64,000 nt of DNA, from positions 3,485,001 to 3,549,000 of the forward strand of contig JAYKKM010000147.1 in NCBI GenBank assembly GCA_035772405.1, in the 5' to 3' direction. The position numbers and the translations under genes were made by a program. Source of the stretch: Chrysogorgia sp. JL179-B06 (Eukaryota; Cnidaria; Anthozoa; Scleralcyonacea; Chrysogorgiidae). Below the pieces are notes generated by a model. That model saw nothing but the letters and a program-made list of their open reading frames with translations. It made no database searches and was not told where the DNA came from. Below, one piece after another: positions 45,190 to 57,779 of the stretch. Numbering within the stretch: the first letter of the stretch is position 1; the number at the start of each line of letters is the position of its first letter.

Positions 45190-46747
45190 ACTCGTTAGGC
45201 GAGGAGGAGGACAATTAAGGAAGAGGAGGAAGAGGAGGACGAGGAGGAAGAGGACGAGGACGACGAGGAAGAGGAGGAAGAGGAGGAAGAAGAGGAAGAG
45301 GAGGAAGAGAAGGAAGAGGAGGAAGAGGAGGAAGAGGAGGAGGAGGAAGAGAAGGAAGAGGAGGAAGAGGAGGAGGAGGAGGAAGAGAAGGAAGAGGAGG
45401 AAGAGGAGTAAAAGGAGGAAGAAGAGGAAGAAGTGGAAGAAGAGAAAGAGCAGGAAGAGCAGGAGGAAGAACAGAAGGCGGAAGAAGAGGAACAAGAGAG
45501 GAAGAGGAACAGAAAGAGCAGGAGGAAGAGGAGAACGAAGAGGAAGAGGAGGATGAAGAGGAGGAAGTGGAAGAAGAGGGAGAGGAAAATGAAAAGGAAG
45601 ATGAGGAAGAAGAAGAAGCAGAAGAGGAAGAAGAGGAAGAAGAGGAGGAGGAGAAAGAGGTAGAGAGGAAGAAGATGAAGAACAGGAGGAAGAGCAGAAG
45701 GAGGATGAAGAGGAAGATGAGACGAAGAGGAAGAGCAGGAGGAAGAGCTGGAGGAAGAGCAGGAGGAATAGGAGGAGGAAGATGAGTGTAAGAGGAGAGG
45801 AGGAGGAAGTGGAGAACGAGGAGGAAGAGGAGGAGGAAGAGAAGGAGGAAGAGGAGGAGGAAGAGAAGGAGGAAGAGGAGGAGGAAGAGAAGGAGGAATA
45901 AAAGAGGAAGAGAAGGAAGAGGAGCAAGGGGATGAGGAGGAGGAAGAAGAGGAAGAAGATGAGGAGGGCAAGGAGGAGGCGGAGGAAGAGGAGGAGGAGA
46001 GAGGAGGAGGAGGAAGAAGAGGAGGACGAGGAGGGGGAAGAAGAGGGGAAAGAAGAGGGAGAAGAAGAGGAAGAAGAGGAGGAGGAAGAGGAAAAGAAAG
46101 AGGAGGAAGAAGACGAAGAGCAGGAGGAAGAGCAGAAAAGGAAAGAGGAGACGAAGAGGAAGAGCAGGAGGGGGAGGAAGTGGAGAAGGAGGAGGAAGAG
46201 GAGGAAGAATAAAAGAGGAAGAGGAGGAGGAAGGAAGAAGAGGACGAGGAAAAGGAGGAGTCGGAGGAGGAAGAGGAAGATGAGGAGGAGGAACAGGAGG
46301 AGGAGCAGGAGGAGGAAGAAGAGTAGGAAGAGGAAGAAAAGGAAAAAAGGAAGAGAATGAGCGGGAAGAAGAGGAAGAAGAGAGGAAGAAGAGAGTAAGA
46401 GGAGGAGAAGGAAGAGGAGGAGAATGAAGAGGAGGAGAAGGAAGAGGAGGAGAAGGAAGAGGAGGAGAAGGAAGAGGAGGAGAAGGAAGAGGAGGAGAAG
46501 GAAGAGGAGGAGAAGGAAGAGGAGGAGAAGGAAGAGGAGGAGAAGGAAGAGGAGGAGAAGGAAGAGGAGGAGAAGGGAGAGGAGGATGGGGAGGAGGAGG
46601 AGAAGGAAGAGGAGGAGGGAGAGGAGGAAGATGAGGAGGAGGAAGAGGCGGAGGAAGACGATGAGGAGGAGGAGAAGGAAGAGGAGGAAGAGGAGGAGGA
46701 AGAAGAAGGAGGAAGAGGAGGAGGAGAAAGAAAAGGAAGAAGAGGAG

Positions 46748-46785
<38 letters not shown>

Positions 46786-46797
46786 AGAGGTAGAGGA
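45190..46797. repeat. 1.6-kb polypurine tract (GAG/GAA/GGA)
   Basis: Almost every base on the plus strand is A or G. A perfect 15-bp unit, GAGGAGGAGAAGGAA, repeats about ten times at 46424-46575. The 542-codon frame on the minus strand contains only L, P, S, F and a few others, and is an artefact of the tract. Confidence 0.95.
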
Positions 46798-49397
46798 TCA
46801 TGATAGGAGCAATAAAAATGACTGTGTCAAAGCTTTGTCCCACTAAATGGAACTCGAGGGTGGAAATCCTGTCAGCATTGATAGCTAAATATTCTTTAGT
46901 ACTAGAAACGCTCGGTCAGATTGCACAGCATAGCAGAGCGCAGGGGAAACCAGGAACAATGCCCAGTCTTACATTCGCCTGATGGAATATCCGCAGTTCA
47001 TCGTAGGACTTGTTTTGGTACAGTTCATTTTGAGTTTTACGGCAGCAGTCTGCACAAAAATATTGCAGGCAAAATAGTGCAACCTTGGGGATGCATATGT
47101 AGAATTCAGTAAACGGAGCAAAATAATGCATAAGAGATGCACGAGAAAATGATACCTGGAAACCACAAACCGCAAGAAATCAACGCCATCGTGCAAATGC
47201 TGGTGATGATAATCAAACCACTGAAGATTATTATAGAATCAATGTCTACTATAGTTCTTCATTTATCATGTTGTTATTTTTATTTTATATTAATATTAGA
47301 TATGTGTAATATTTTATTTTTATCGATTAAATGCAATGAGACATCTTTGATGTTCGTTTTCTCAGAATTAACATTTTACTGCATTTGAATTACGTTGAAA
47401 AACATATCTCGAAAATTATTTCATGAAACAACCTTGAATTTTCTAGGTGAATTAACAGATAATTTACCTAGAGGCTGAATCTAACACTTGGGGTATCAAA
47501 TAACTATAGGTCATTAATAAATTTACTCCCGAACTACTACATTGCACAATTATTATGATATTGACATCAAATGATTTTGTAAAAACAAATAACAATATGC
47601 ATTTTTAGGTTTAGCATCTAGATTTTCCCTTCTAGATTTCTTCCCACAAAATTGGGTTATCTGATAATAGAGGATCTAACACGATTTAATTAAAGCAGAT
47701 TTCACTACAGATGACCTATAGGTAGACTTTAGTCTATTCAATTAATAGATACAATGAAAGTATTGATTCGTAGTTAATAACTTTTTATAACTGAAGTATT
47801 CAAGAAGCAATTCGACTTTAAAGGTCGTTATAGATAAACAACTAATGTAAATAACTCGAAGCTTCTCTTCTTCACTTAAAGTCATGCTAAATTCAATTAA
47901 ACTAAATCAACAAATCTGTGCCTGGTTAAGGTCACTCTAACTAAAGACAGCAAAAGGCTTTTAAGATAACTGATGACAAAATGGCAATTAAAATGTGACA
48001 AGAATTATGCGCCTTGCCAAGACAATGGTATAGATACGATCAGTTAGATAAAGTTTAGGCGTCGGTATTCAGTTAAGTCGACACGATTATTCTACCCAAG
48101 GTAGGTTTACAAATAATATAGTAGATTATTTATAGATATGTTGCATAACAGTTGTATATCTACACATAATCAATTGAGCTGTTGTCTGCAAGAAACTTGG
48201 CAAACTTCACTGAGAGACTAACAAACGAGCTTCGGTTCATTTATTTTATTAGTTTCATCATTGTGCAAAAAAAAACGCCAAAAAAGAAACCTAACATAGA
48301 TTACACTATACAGTAATAAATCAATGGTAGGGTGGCGCCGGCACGGAGGGATTAGGGTTAGGATTAAGGTGATTTGGAATTTAGGTTTAGTACCTCTCGT
48401 CCATGGTAAGGGCAATGTATAGTTTCGCGTTAGGGCAATGCATGCATATTTGCTGTTCCTTATATGGAATACTACGACAAGTACCTTTCTATATTTGTGC
48501 ACCGTTAGGTCGTTACTGCAGATCCAATGTAAGCAATTTCTAATTTCGGTACATGCAAATATTTAGTATAGGAAAGTAACACTGTTTGAAAATAATTACT
48601 GAAAAATCCCTGCACGCGTGTTTGGCGAAGTAATCATAACAAGTGCAATTTTTCATTAATAGTTTTATTTCCATTAGTAACATTTTAATCAATTTTACAC
48701 ATTACAAATTGATTGAAATGTTATTAAATGGACATACGTAGTTAACTATTAGCCTCCTCCGCAGGCAACTCTGTGTCAACTAATAGCTTCCAAATTTCCC
48801 TGAAATCCCAATCGGCTGCTCTAGTGATAAATACGGGCAATATATACTTCAATCTGTGCAAATGGTCTGTCATTGTAGAAGGATGTGTCAATAAGAAAGA
48901 AGAAGGAATTCATGTCTCTATAAAAGCATAACCGTTTGCTTGTCATTCTGATGAGTGATGGTTCGATTTCCAAGAACAGTAAATACGTTTCTACATCGAA
49001 GTTACAGCAAAGCCGTAAATGGTTTAACACTTGATCTCTGTTTCATAACATGCGTGTGATTCAATTTCGAGAATAAAAATCATGCAGCACGTTTTTGTAA
49101 TATAATAGACACGTATGTTATGTATTTAGACTCGGTAATTTCAAAACTGTTTTCAGAATTGAAATCGAGTAAATATTGGCCGAGATAACGTTCACAATCT
49201 TACGTACGACGAACCGACCTTTTGGGATTTGTTATCGACAGACGCGGTCAGGGCACTGGGGACCATGGATCGGGAAAAGAAACTCTAGGGTTGGGGCAAG
49301 GGGGTTGTGGTGGTGTGGTTGGGGGTTGGTAGAAAAGGCGGGCGAGGGGTTATTGCGGAACGTATTTATAGTATTGTAATTTATAATGGAAACGTTA
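46798..49397. other. No gene recognised
   Basis: A 2.6-kb stretch without coding signal. A telomere-like GGGATTAGGGTTAGG lies at 48347-48362. A CCTCCGCAGGCAACTCTGTG segment at 48755 is shared with about 36645 (inverted) and, diverged, with 489. Confidence 0.4.
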
Positions 49398-49866
49398 TGT
49401 ACCGATCAATTCGAAACATCACCATCCCCCCAGACATACCCCGGGGTGACTCTAAGCCGTGTCCGTGGAGTAGGGAATTTGACGTTCCAGGCATTTTGCC
49501 GGGTGGGGAATTTGACGGTAGGGTGGGGAATTTGAACTGGAAGTCTGGAATTCGCGCGTTTTCGGGTGGATTTCCTGCTACCATTTTCTTTACAATGGCG
49601 GCGGAATTAGTTGAACGCTTTTAAAGGCGGAATGATTCCGCTTTTATCAAGAGCTGGTTTGTCAAAAATGGAATGGAATTTCTGTACTCCCAGTTTCATA
49701 ATTTGGCCATGGGGATTGGGCATTTACCCGTTTAATTTCTTGCTACAGTAGGGCATTTGAACACTTTTTCGCCCAGGGGGATGGGAATTTGAACGACAAA
49801 ATATTCAAAAGTTCAAATTCCCTGGGTCTGCCGGGGGGGTGGTGATATTTCGAATTGATCGGTACA
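49398..49866. mobile_element. PIF/Harbinger-like MITE
   Basis: The inverted ends start TGTACCGATCAATTCGAAA and continue about 35 bp. TTA lies outside both ends (49395-49397 and 49867-49869). A 3-bp TWA duplication is the Harbinger hallmark. The interior has repeated GGGGAATTTGA units. Confidence 0.75.
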
Positions 49867-50121
49867 TTAGTAGATGCAGGTGCATACCCTTCGTAAAAAT
49901 GAACACGTTTACAATATAATTTCTGCCGACTAAAATATAACTTCTGCCGACTGAAACTCGTATAAAGATTTTTGGGGGGTGTCGCACCTCCCTATCCAGG
50001 AGATTCCCATTGGCTGAGATCCTGGAAAATTAGTTTACGTTCACCGCTGAGAAGTGGCGCTCCTCTTCAAGTGCCTATCCGAGTTTTGTGCATATTTGTC
50101 ATCTTTGGAATCTATTAATAA

Positions 50122-50288
50122 CTATTCACAGGAAACTAGACGCCAAACAGGGTCACGCAAAAACATTGCACACTGATTCAGCAGTGAAATACAAAGAAAG
50201 TTTGGGAATTGAGTGAATTTTGTCTAAACAGGTGATTATATTTCACTGTTGAATCACTTCGCGTGTTCTACGTCATTTCCTGTGAATA
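50122..50288. mobile_element. Short MITE, CTATTCACAGGAAA ends
   Basis: The inverted ends share CTATTCACAGGAAA, then TAGACG, with a second inner inverted pair (TTCAGCAGTGAAATA and its inverse). Confidence 0.7.
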
Positions 50289-51160
50289 GTAGATCAATTT
50301 AGCAGAAGATATTCGTAATCTTTGGTTTCCCAAATTAAACCCCCGGGTGACACGTGCGATTTTTTTCTCGCGCCGGCAACACAACGGGTCAAATTTCATT
50401 GCGTTGCCGGTGTGGCGGTGTGAGATTGTCACCGTGCTGAGATTGTATATTCTTTCAAGTGCTCATGTTCGAAAAGTGGTTGTATCTCAGCACGCGCAAG
50501 AAAGGTCTGAGATTGTCACTGTGCTTGAATTGTATCTCGAATTGTCATTAATCGAATGTTAATGACCAGTTCAAGCAAACCTTTTGAAGCAAAACGAGTT
50601 GATTCATGATAGTTTCAGATTGTGCAATTTGTAATCTTGGCTCAAGTCGCTTAACCAAAGTTATCTCAAACCTTTTGCCGAATTCCGATTGCGCCTTATC
50701 GAAAGGAATTAACACTACAGAGCATCTTGGTATTATGCGAAAATTCCTTCATCAACTACAAATTATCATTGACTGAAATAAAAATAGCTGATAACTCAAC
50801 ATTACTATGCGGACTCTCAACCTGAACAATATAATATCGTATTCATAACAAAGTTACTTTTATAAACACCACATGCAAATTCAAAACTGTTTGTAGAACA
50901 TTGTGAGCATCGTTGTTAACAAACATGAATAAACAAGTTTATCTAGTGAGCAAAATTATCCGAGAAAGCTTTCCTGGATTATATCTACCGACATATTATA
51001 TCTTCTTCAAAAGCACGATGTATGATAGCCTGCGTGCAGACTCCACTTGATAATGAAATTTATTATCAGGTAGAGTCTGCGAATCGGAGACAGAAAGCTT
51101 GTTCTGGTCACGTGGATTTTTGAAATAATTAAAATAGTTGTATGCAAGATAATCATAATT
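50289..51160. other. No gene recognised
   Basis: GAGATTGTCACYGTGCT occurs twice near 50420 and 50510. No other structure was seen. Confidence 0.4.
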
Positions 51161-52345
51161 ATTATATACACAAGCTCTGGATATGAGCTATTCTGCAATC
51201 TGATTGGTTCCTCTACTAGTAGGCTATCAGCTCATATCCTACTAGTAGAGAAATCTAGCAAAATGGCTGCCAGATTTGCAGAATTAAACGAAGAAGAAAT
51301 TCAAGTTTTACTGGGAAATAGTACACCAAAATGCACACAGAAAGCAACCAAATTCGGAATGAAAGTATTTGACGGTAGATAGAACAACTAGATTTTACGA
51401 AAAGCTCTCCAAATTTCATATTTTTAGAAAAACAGCGACGTTTAAAGTGGCGTTGCTAGAAATATTTTTGGCCTTCAAAAATTAAATTTTTAGCGTTTCT
51501 ACTTGGGTTTACGAATGAAATGGTTTACGAGTTCAAAGAAATTTGACAAGTACATAACAGAAATGTCCAAAACAAAGTTAAATTCTTGCTTAATAAAGCA
51601 ATTTCACATTTCTGCTAAGGCAGAAAGATGGCTTGTAAATAAAAACAACAATGAAGTTCATTAGAGCTGCCATTTAGATTTCTCAAAAAACGTCAAACAA
51701 AGGTTTTAGCATAATTGGTGACCCTACCTTTGCTGAACCTAACCATATTCTTGAAGCTTTCGTCAAAGGCTTGAGAAAGTCTGGCAAGATAGCTGGAGTA
51801 GTCAACAAAAAACCCATTTCAAAAGAGCAAAACACCGAAGATGAGTCCTACGGCAAAATCTTCCGTATTCGAGACTCAAGCATCCGCCCTGTCGAAACGA
51901 TCCAAAAATACTTGAAGCATCTAAATCATGCCTGTGAAAGTCTCTTTCAGCGTCCAAATGATTCAAAATGCAATAAGTTTGATGTCAACATGAACGGGGT
52001 TCGGTATTCAAACATGGCAGTCGGCGAAGCTCCACGACAAAAAGTACAGTGTTCAACTTTCACCATTGCAATGTGAACATTTACAACTGACTTTGCTGAA
52101 CTGTTTTTTTGATCGGTAAAGTGGTTTTGCAGGAAACTTTCTTTGTTCAAACTGTTTATAATATGAATGCCTTCCATGAGTGATTGATCGGCGTTTCACT
52201 TTCACGTGACATAATTTAATTATTCATATTTTGTCTTCATTACGCATGACGGATGTTGAGAGAAAATTTAAAAATCTATTTTATTACTTGTATAATATAA
52301 ACTTGCAATTTTATGTTTTTCATATCCAGAGCTTGTGTATATAAT
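51161..52345 (+). mobile_element. Crypton-like tyrosine-recombinase element with perfect 26-bp inverted ends
   Basis: Perfect 26-bp inverted repeats lie at 51161-51186 and 52320-52345 (ATTATATACACAAGC start). Inside, an ATG at 51263 opens MAARFAELNEEEIQVLLG, which stops after about 40 codons. Degraded pieces follow. A later frame (51771-52076) encodes [28 protein letters not shown] and ETIQKYLKHLNHACESLFQR. These fit the DUF3504/Crypton tyrosine-recombinase family. The junction [11 protein letters not shown] lacks the expected intervening catalytic region, so the element is internally deleted. The C-terminal catalytic motifs are absent as well. Confidence 0.7.
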
Positions 52346-52350
52346 AAAAC

Positions 52351-52452
52351 AGTTATTCCACTCACTCTCGTCGTATATGGCTGATAGCCGACTCGGCTAG
52401 CGCCTCGTCGGCTATCAGCTCATATACGACTCGAGTTCGTGGAATAACTGCT
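52351..52452. repeat. Hairpin, TCAGCTCATATACGAC type
   Basis: CAGTTATTCCAC, then TCGTATATGGCTGATAGCCGA, mirrored by TCGGCTATCAGCTCATATAC and GTGGAATAACTG. It directly follows the right end of the Crypton-like element. Confidence 0.85.
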
Positions 52453-52474
52453 AATTATTCATGGCGTTGAAAAA

Positions 52475-52714
52475 ATGGCATTGAAAAAAGCCACAAACGA
52501 CGCCAAGAGCATGTTCAAAACTTTCACAAGCTTCAAGATCGATACGCTGCAAACCTGCGCTGCAAACAAATCCGAAACCCAGGTTGAGTACGTCTCGGAA
52601 TCAAAAGCCCGCAACAAACTTTCAAAAACATATCAATCAATGTCAAACAGACCCATCTTCGTTGTTTACTCTACTTGTTGTTATAACATCTGGTTTTCTT
52701 TTTCTGTCGTGTAA
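52475..52714 (+). CDS. Unrecognised open frame in duplication copy A
   Basis: A 79-codon frame (MALKKATNDAKSMFKTFT start) is preserved without change in copy B at 55411-55650. Its preservation may only reflect the youth of the duplication. It has no domain I recognise, and a hydrophobic C-terminus (CCYNIWFSFSVV). It is more likely repeat-borne than a host gene. Confidence 0.25.
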   Translation: MALKKATNDAKSMFKTFTSFKIDTLQTCAANKSETQVEYVSESKARNKLSKTYQSMSNRPIFVVYSTCCYNIWFSFSVV

Positions 52715-54275
52715 AGTCAATATAAAGACTTAGAAGTAGCGTTTTTCAAAGCAGCCAATCTTGATTAACTGTATAAAATGCTGTTTGTTGCGATGTTTCG
52801 TTAACAAGGAATCCAGCGCTATTACGCAGACGCGTTACCTATCGCTTTTGGGGTAAATTATCACTAATCACGAATATTTAACAATTGGCCAATCATACGC
52901 TTTCCCCACTTTTGTGCGAGTGGTCGCATATCTGGCGCGGTATTCGGCAATCGTTGCGGAAAGTTGAACGATTGCCGAAAATATTAAATTACCCAGGCAT
53001 TGTTTCAGCAGGAAACGCAATGATTATTTTAAGCCAGCCAATGAAATTCGCTTTTGTATTGATTCACGCATTACTGTGTCTTTCTTATAAAGCGTTTCGT
53101 CATCCTCTTCCAACAAAAGCATTGCTATATGACCACGAGTTCTTTCTTCGACGCCATGTTGGTGTGATGTTGGCACTCGCACTTAGCGCCGCCTTTTTTG
53201 CGCCCGCGAGCGTCCCCGACTAATGACTAATTTCAAAGAGCAGTTATCAAATAATGTTTAGAGAATTATTTATTTCATGCAATGATTTAATTAGTTCATT
53301 TCTGCTTATTTATTATATTATCTGATAAAACGTGGTCCAATGAGGACATGTTCACACGTTGCTTTTTATAATATCAGTGATAATATACGGCGTATAATTT
53401 ATGCATAGCCGCGATGGTCGGCTTGAGACGGAAGAAAGCTTTATTTAATAAAGTTTTGTTTACTCTACTTGCTTACGATATTCACAACAGCATGAATATT
53501 AATCCTACGAAGCAAAGGTTTTTTAACGCCAATTTCTTAATAAAGCAAGATGAAGCAGGGATTTTAGATGGCGCTTGGATAGCAACTCTTAGCTATGGAC
53601 CGAAATTATCGAAAGAAAGACGAGGTATAATTACAGGATTGTTTAATTTGCGTAATATATACGATATATTAATACGTAATATATAAATATAGTTTATTCA
53701 TAGTTAATAATGATTTGTTGCCAGCGTGATTATACTTCCAATTATCAGTCACGCACAATATATCTACACTACAGAGATTAGTGCTTTTGTTTTAGAATTG
53801 CTCTTGCGTTCAATTGTAAAGGATATATGTGTTTATTTTACATAGTATTCTGATTGCAAGTGATCTATTTCGAATATTCTGTGCAGAAACCTCGTATGCA
53901 CTTGCATGCACTTTCAATATTATTCCTTGATATAAAGATCAGCTGATCTCCATATGTTCTGGACAGGTGTATTAAAATGAAAAAGATTTTACAGGGCTTA
54001 ATCAATACTCAAGTGAGAAAATATTTTATTTATTGATTAAAATTGCAGACCAATAGTTTTAAAATAATGACAACACAAGACTTCAGTTATCAGCGGTGAT
54101 ATTCCTATATATTGACATAAACCAGATTTAAGTTCTATATTGCACATTTGTAACAATCTTCTAGTTGGTAACTGTTCACAAGTATTCCAAATTTAACACA
54201 ATACTGTATTTCCTTTATCAAGTACCATATAGACACTTTTTGATTTGCAGACTGAAAGGGAATACACTTATTTTT

Positions 54276-57200
54276 AATTCGGAATGAAAGTATTTGACGG
54301 TAGATAGAACAACTAGATTTTACGAAAAGCTCTCCAAATTTCATATTTTTAGAAAAACAGCGACGTTTAAAGTGGCGTTGCTAGAAATATTTTTGGCCTT
54401 CAAAAAATTAAATTTTAGCGTTTCTACTTGGTTTACGAATGAATGGTTTACGAGTTCAAAGAAATTTGACAAGTACATAACAGAAATGTCCAAAACAAAG
54501 TTAAATTCTTGCTTAATAAAGCAATTTCACATTTCTGCTAAGGCAGAAAGATGGCTTGTAAATAAAAACAACAATGAAGTTCATTAGAGCTGCCATTTAG
54601 ATTTCTCAAAAAACGTCAAACAAAGGTTTTTTAGCATAATTGGTGACCCTAACCTTTGCTGATTTAACCTAACCATATTCTTGAAGCTTTCGTCAAAGGC
54701 TTGAGAAAGTCTGGCAAGATAGCTGGAGTAGTCAACAAAAAACCCATTTCAAAAGAGCAAAACACCGAAGATGAGTCCTACGGCAAAAATCTTCCGTATT
54801 CGAGACTCAAGCATCCGCCCTGTCGAAAACGATCCAAAAATACTTGAAGAATCTAAATCATGCCTGTGAAAGTCTCTTTCAGCGTCCAAATGATTCAAAA
54901 TGCAATAAGTTTGATGTCAACATGAACGGGGTTCGGTATTCAAACATGGCAGTCGGCGAAGCTCCACGACAAAAAGTACAGTGTTCAACTTTCACCATTG
55001 CAATGTGAACATTTACAACTGACTTTGCTGAACTGTTTTTTTGATCGGTAAAGTGGTTTTGCAGGAAACTTTCTTTGTTCAAACTGTTTATAATATGAAT
55101 GCCTTCCATGAGTGATTGATCGGCGTTTCACTTTCACGTGACATAATTTTAATTATTCATATTTTTGTCTTCATTACGCATGAACGGATGTTTGAGAGAA
55201 AATTTAAAAATCTATTTTATTACTTGTATAATATAAACTTGCAATTTTATGTTTTTCATATCCAGAGCTTGTGTATATAATAAAACAGTTATTCCACTCA
55301 CTCTCGTCGTATATGGCTGATAGCCGACTCGGCTAGCGCCTCGTCGGCTATCAGCTCATATACGACTCGAGTTCGTGGAATAACTGCTAATTATTCATGG
55401 CGTTGAAAAAATGGCATTGAAAAAAGCCACAAACGACGCCAAGAGCATGTTCAAAACTTTCACAAGCTTCAAGATCGATACGCTGCAAACCTGCGCTGCA
55501 AACAAATCCGAAACCCAGGTTGAGTACGTCTCGGAATCAAAAGCCCGCAACAAACTTTCAAAAACATATCAATCAATGTCAAACAGACCCATCTTCGTTG
55601 TTTACTCTACTTGTTGTTATAACATCTGGTTTTCTTTTTCTGTCGTGTAAAGTCAATATAAAGACTTAGAAGTAGCGTTTTTCAAAGCAGCCAATCTTGA
55701 TTAACTGTATAAAATGCTGTTTGTTGCGATGTTTCGTTAACAAGGAATCCAGCGCTATTACGCAGACGCGTTAACCTATCGCTTTTGGGGTAAATTATCA
55801 CTAATCACGAATATTTAACAATTGGCCAATCATACGCTTTCCCCACTTTTGTGCGAGTGGTCGCATATCTGGCGCGGTATTCGGCAATCGTTGCGGAAAG
55901 TTGAAATGTTTGAACTTTCGGCAACGATTGCCGAAAATATTAAATTACCCAGGCATTGTTTCAGCAGGAAACGCAATGATTATTTTAAGCCAGCCAATGA
56001 AATTCGCTTTTGTATTGATTCACGCATTACTGTGTCTTTCTTATAAAGCGTTTCGTCATCCTCTTCCAACAAAAGCATTGCTATATGACCACGAGTTCTT
56101 TCTTCGACGCCATGTTGGTGTGATGTTGGCACTCGCACTTAGCGCCGCCTTTTTGCGCCCGCGAGCGTCCCCGACTAATGACTAATTTCAAAGAGCAGTT
56201 ATCAAATAATGTTTAGAGAATTATTTATTTCATGCATGATTTAATTAGTTCATTTCTGCTTATTTTATTATATTATCTGATAAAACGTGTCCAATGAGGA
56301 CATGTTCACACGTTGCTTTTTATAATATCAGTGTATAATATACGGCGTATAATTTATGCATAGCCGCGATGGTCGGCTTGGAGACGGAAGAAGCTTTATT
56401 AATAAAGTTTTGTTTACTCTACTTGCTTACGATATTCAGCAACAGCATGAATATTAATCCTACGAAGCAAAGGTTTTACGCCAATTTCTTAATAAAGCAA
56501 GATGAAGCAGGATTTTAGATGGCGCTTGGATAGCAACTCTTAGCTATGGACCGAAATTATCGAAAGAAAGACGAGGTATAATTACAGGATTGTTTAATTT
56601 GCGTAATATATACGATGCTTCGTCGTCGAATGGGATATTTGTCCAGGGTTTATCGCTTTTTGGATTACAACTTAAGACATTAGACGGTTTTTAGTCAAGT
56701 GGTTTCCCACAGTACTCAGAAAGTTTAATTCTCAGCTTTATACGACGGCGCTGTGCGATGTATCTGTTGTCATGTTCCGATGTTCGCATGTGGTATTAAA
56801 AGTGGTAACCATATTTCTATGATTATGCTAAGACACACAGCCTTTCAATGTTTGGTAAATATTACTTTATTGTTCGTTGTAGGTTCATGGTTTATGCTTG
56901 CATGCGCACTATAAACGTCTGAGTTTATTCATAGTTAATAATGATTTGTTGCCAGCGTGATTATACTTCCAATTATCAGTCACGCACAATATATCTACAC
57001 TACAGAGATTAGTGCTTTTGTTTTAGAATTGCTCTTGCGTTCAATTGTAAAGGATATATGTGTTTATTTTACATAGTATTCTGATTGCAAGTGATCTATT
57101 TCGAATATTCTGTGCAGAAACCTCGTATGCACTTGCATGCACTTTCAATATTATTCCTTGATATAAAGATCAGCTGATCTCCATATGTTCTGGACAGGTG

Positions 57201-57505
57201 TATTAAAATGAAAAAGATTTTACAGGGCTTAATCAATACTCAAGTGAGAAAATATTTTATTTATTGATTAAAATTGCAGACCAATAGTTTTAAAATAATG
57301 ACAACACAAGACTTCAGTTATCAGCGGTGATATTCCTATATATTGACATAAACCAGATTTAAGTTCTATATTGCACATTTGTAACAATCTTCTAGTTGGT
57401 AACTGTTCACAAGTATTCCAAATTTAACACAATACTGTATTTCCTTTATCAAGTACCATATAGACACTTTTTGATTTGCAGACTGAAAGGGAATACACTT
57501 ATTTT
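54276..57505. repeat. 3-kb tandem duplication, copy B
   Basis: Starts at the same AATTCGG point as copy A (51351). It carries the Crypton-like C-terminal pieces, the right 26-bp end (about 55258-55283), the hairpin at 55287-55388 and the 79-codon frame. It retains 56610-56930, which copy A lacks. An inverted GGCAATCGTTGC/GCAACGATTGCC pair at 55881-55935 is shortened in copy A near 52950. Confidence 0.9.
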
Positions 57506-57779
57506 AAGTTGCACTTATCATTGCTGTAAAATTATACTCTTCTAAAAGGAATTATTCCAGTTCCAATTACCTACTGTACATATATCAAAAAGTAATTAAT
57601 TCCAATTAAATCCATTTTTAAAAAATATAACTTTCAAGCAAAAGTAATTTTGAATTACTATAACACTCTAGCTGCAAGAGTTCTATTTAGCTTGTACCAC
57701 AGGCATGCTTTCAACTTCCCTTTCAAAATATTAAGAGACTGGAAAAGCTGTTACTTGACACCTCAAAAAGACAAAAACT

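Larger units (their letters stand above)
51351..54275. repeat. 3-kb tandem duplication, copy A
   Basis: Nearly identical to 54276-57505. Differences are mostly one- or two-base indels in homopolymers, plus one large indel: copy A has about 26 bp at 53667-53692 where copy B has about 320 bp. The left break lies inside the Crypton-like element, so only copy A has the element's left end. Confidence 0.9.

Noticed and set aside
45145..46843. Long open frames on both strands in the polypurine tract (up to 542 codons)
   Set aside because: Only a handful of residue types (L, P, S, F or E, K, R) with no domain; frames follow from the repeat composition.
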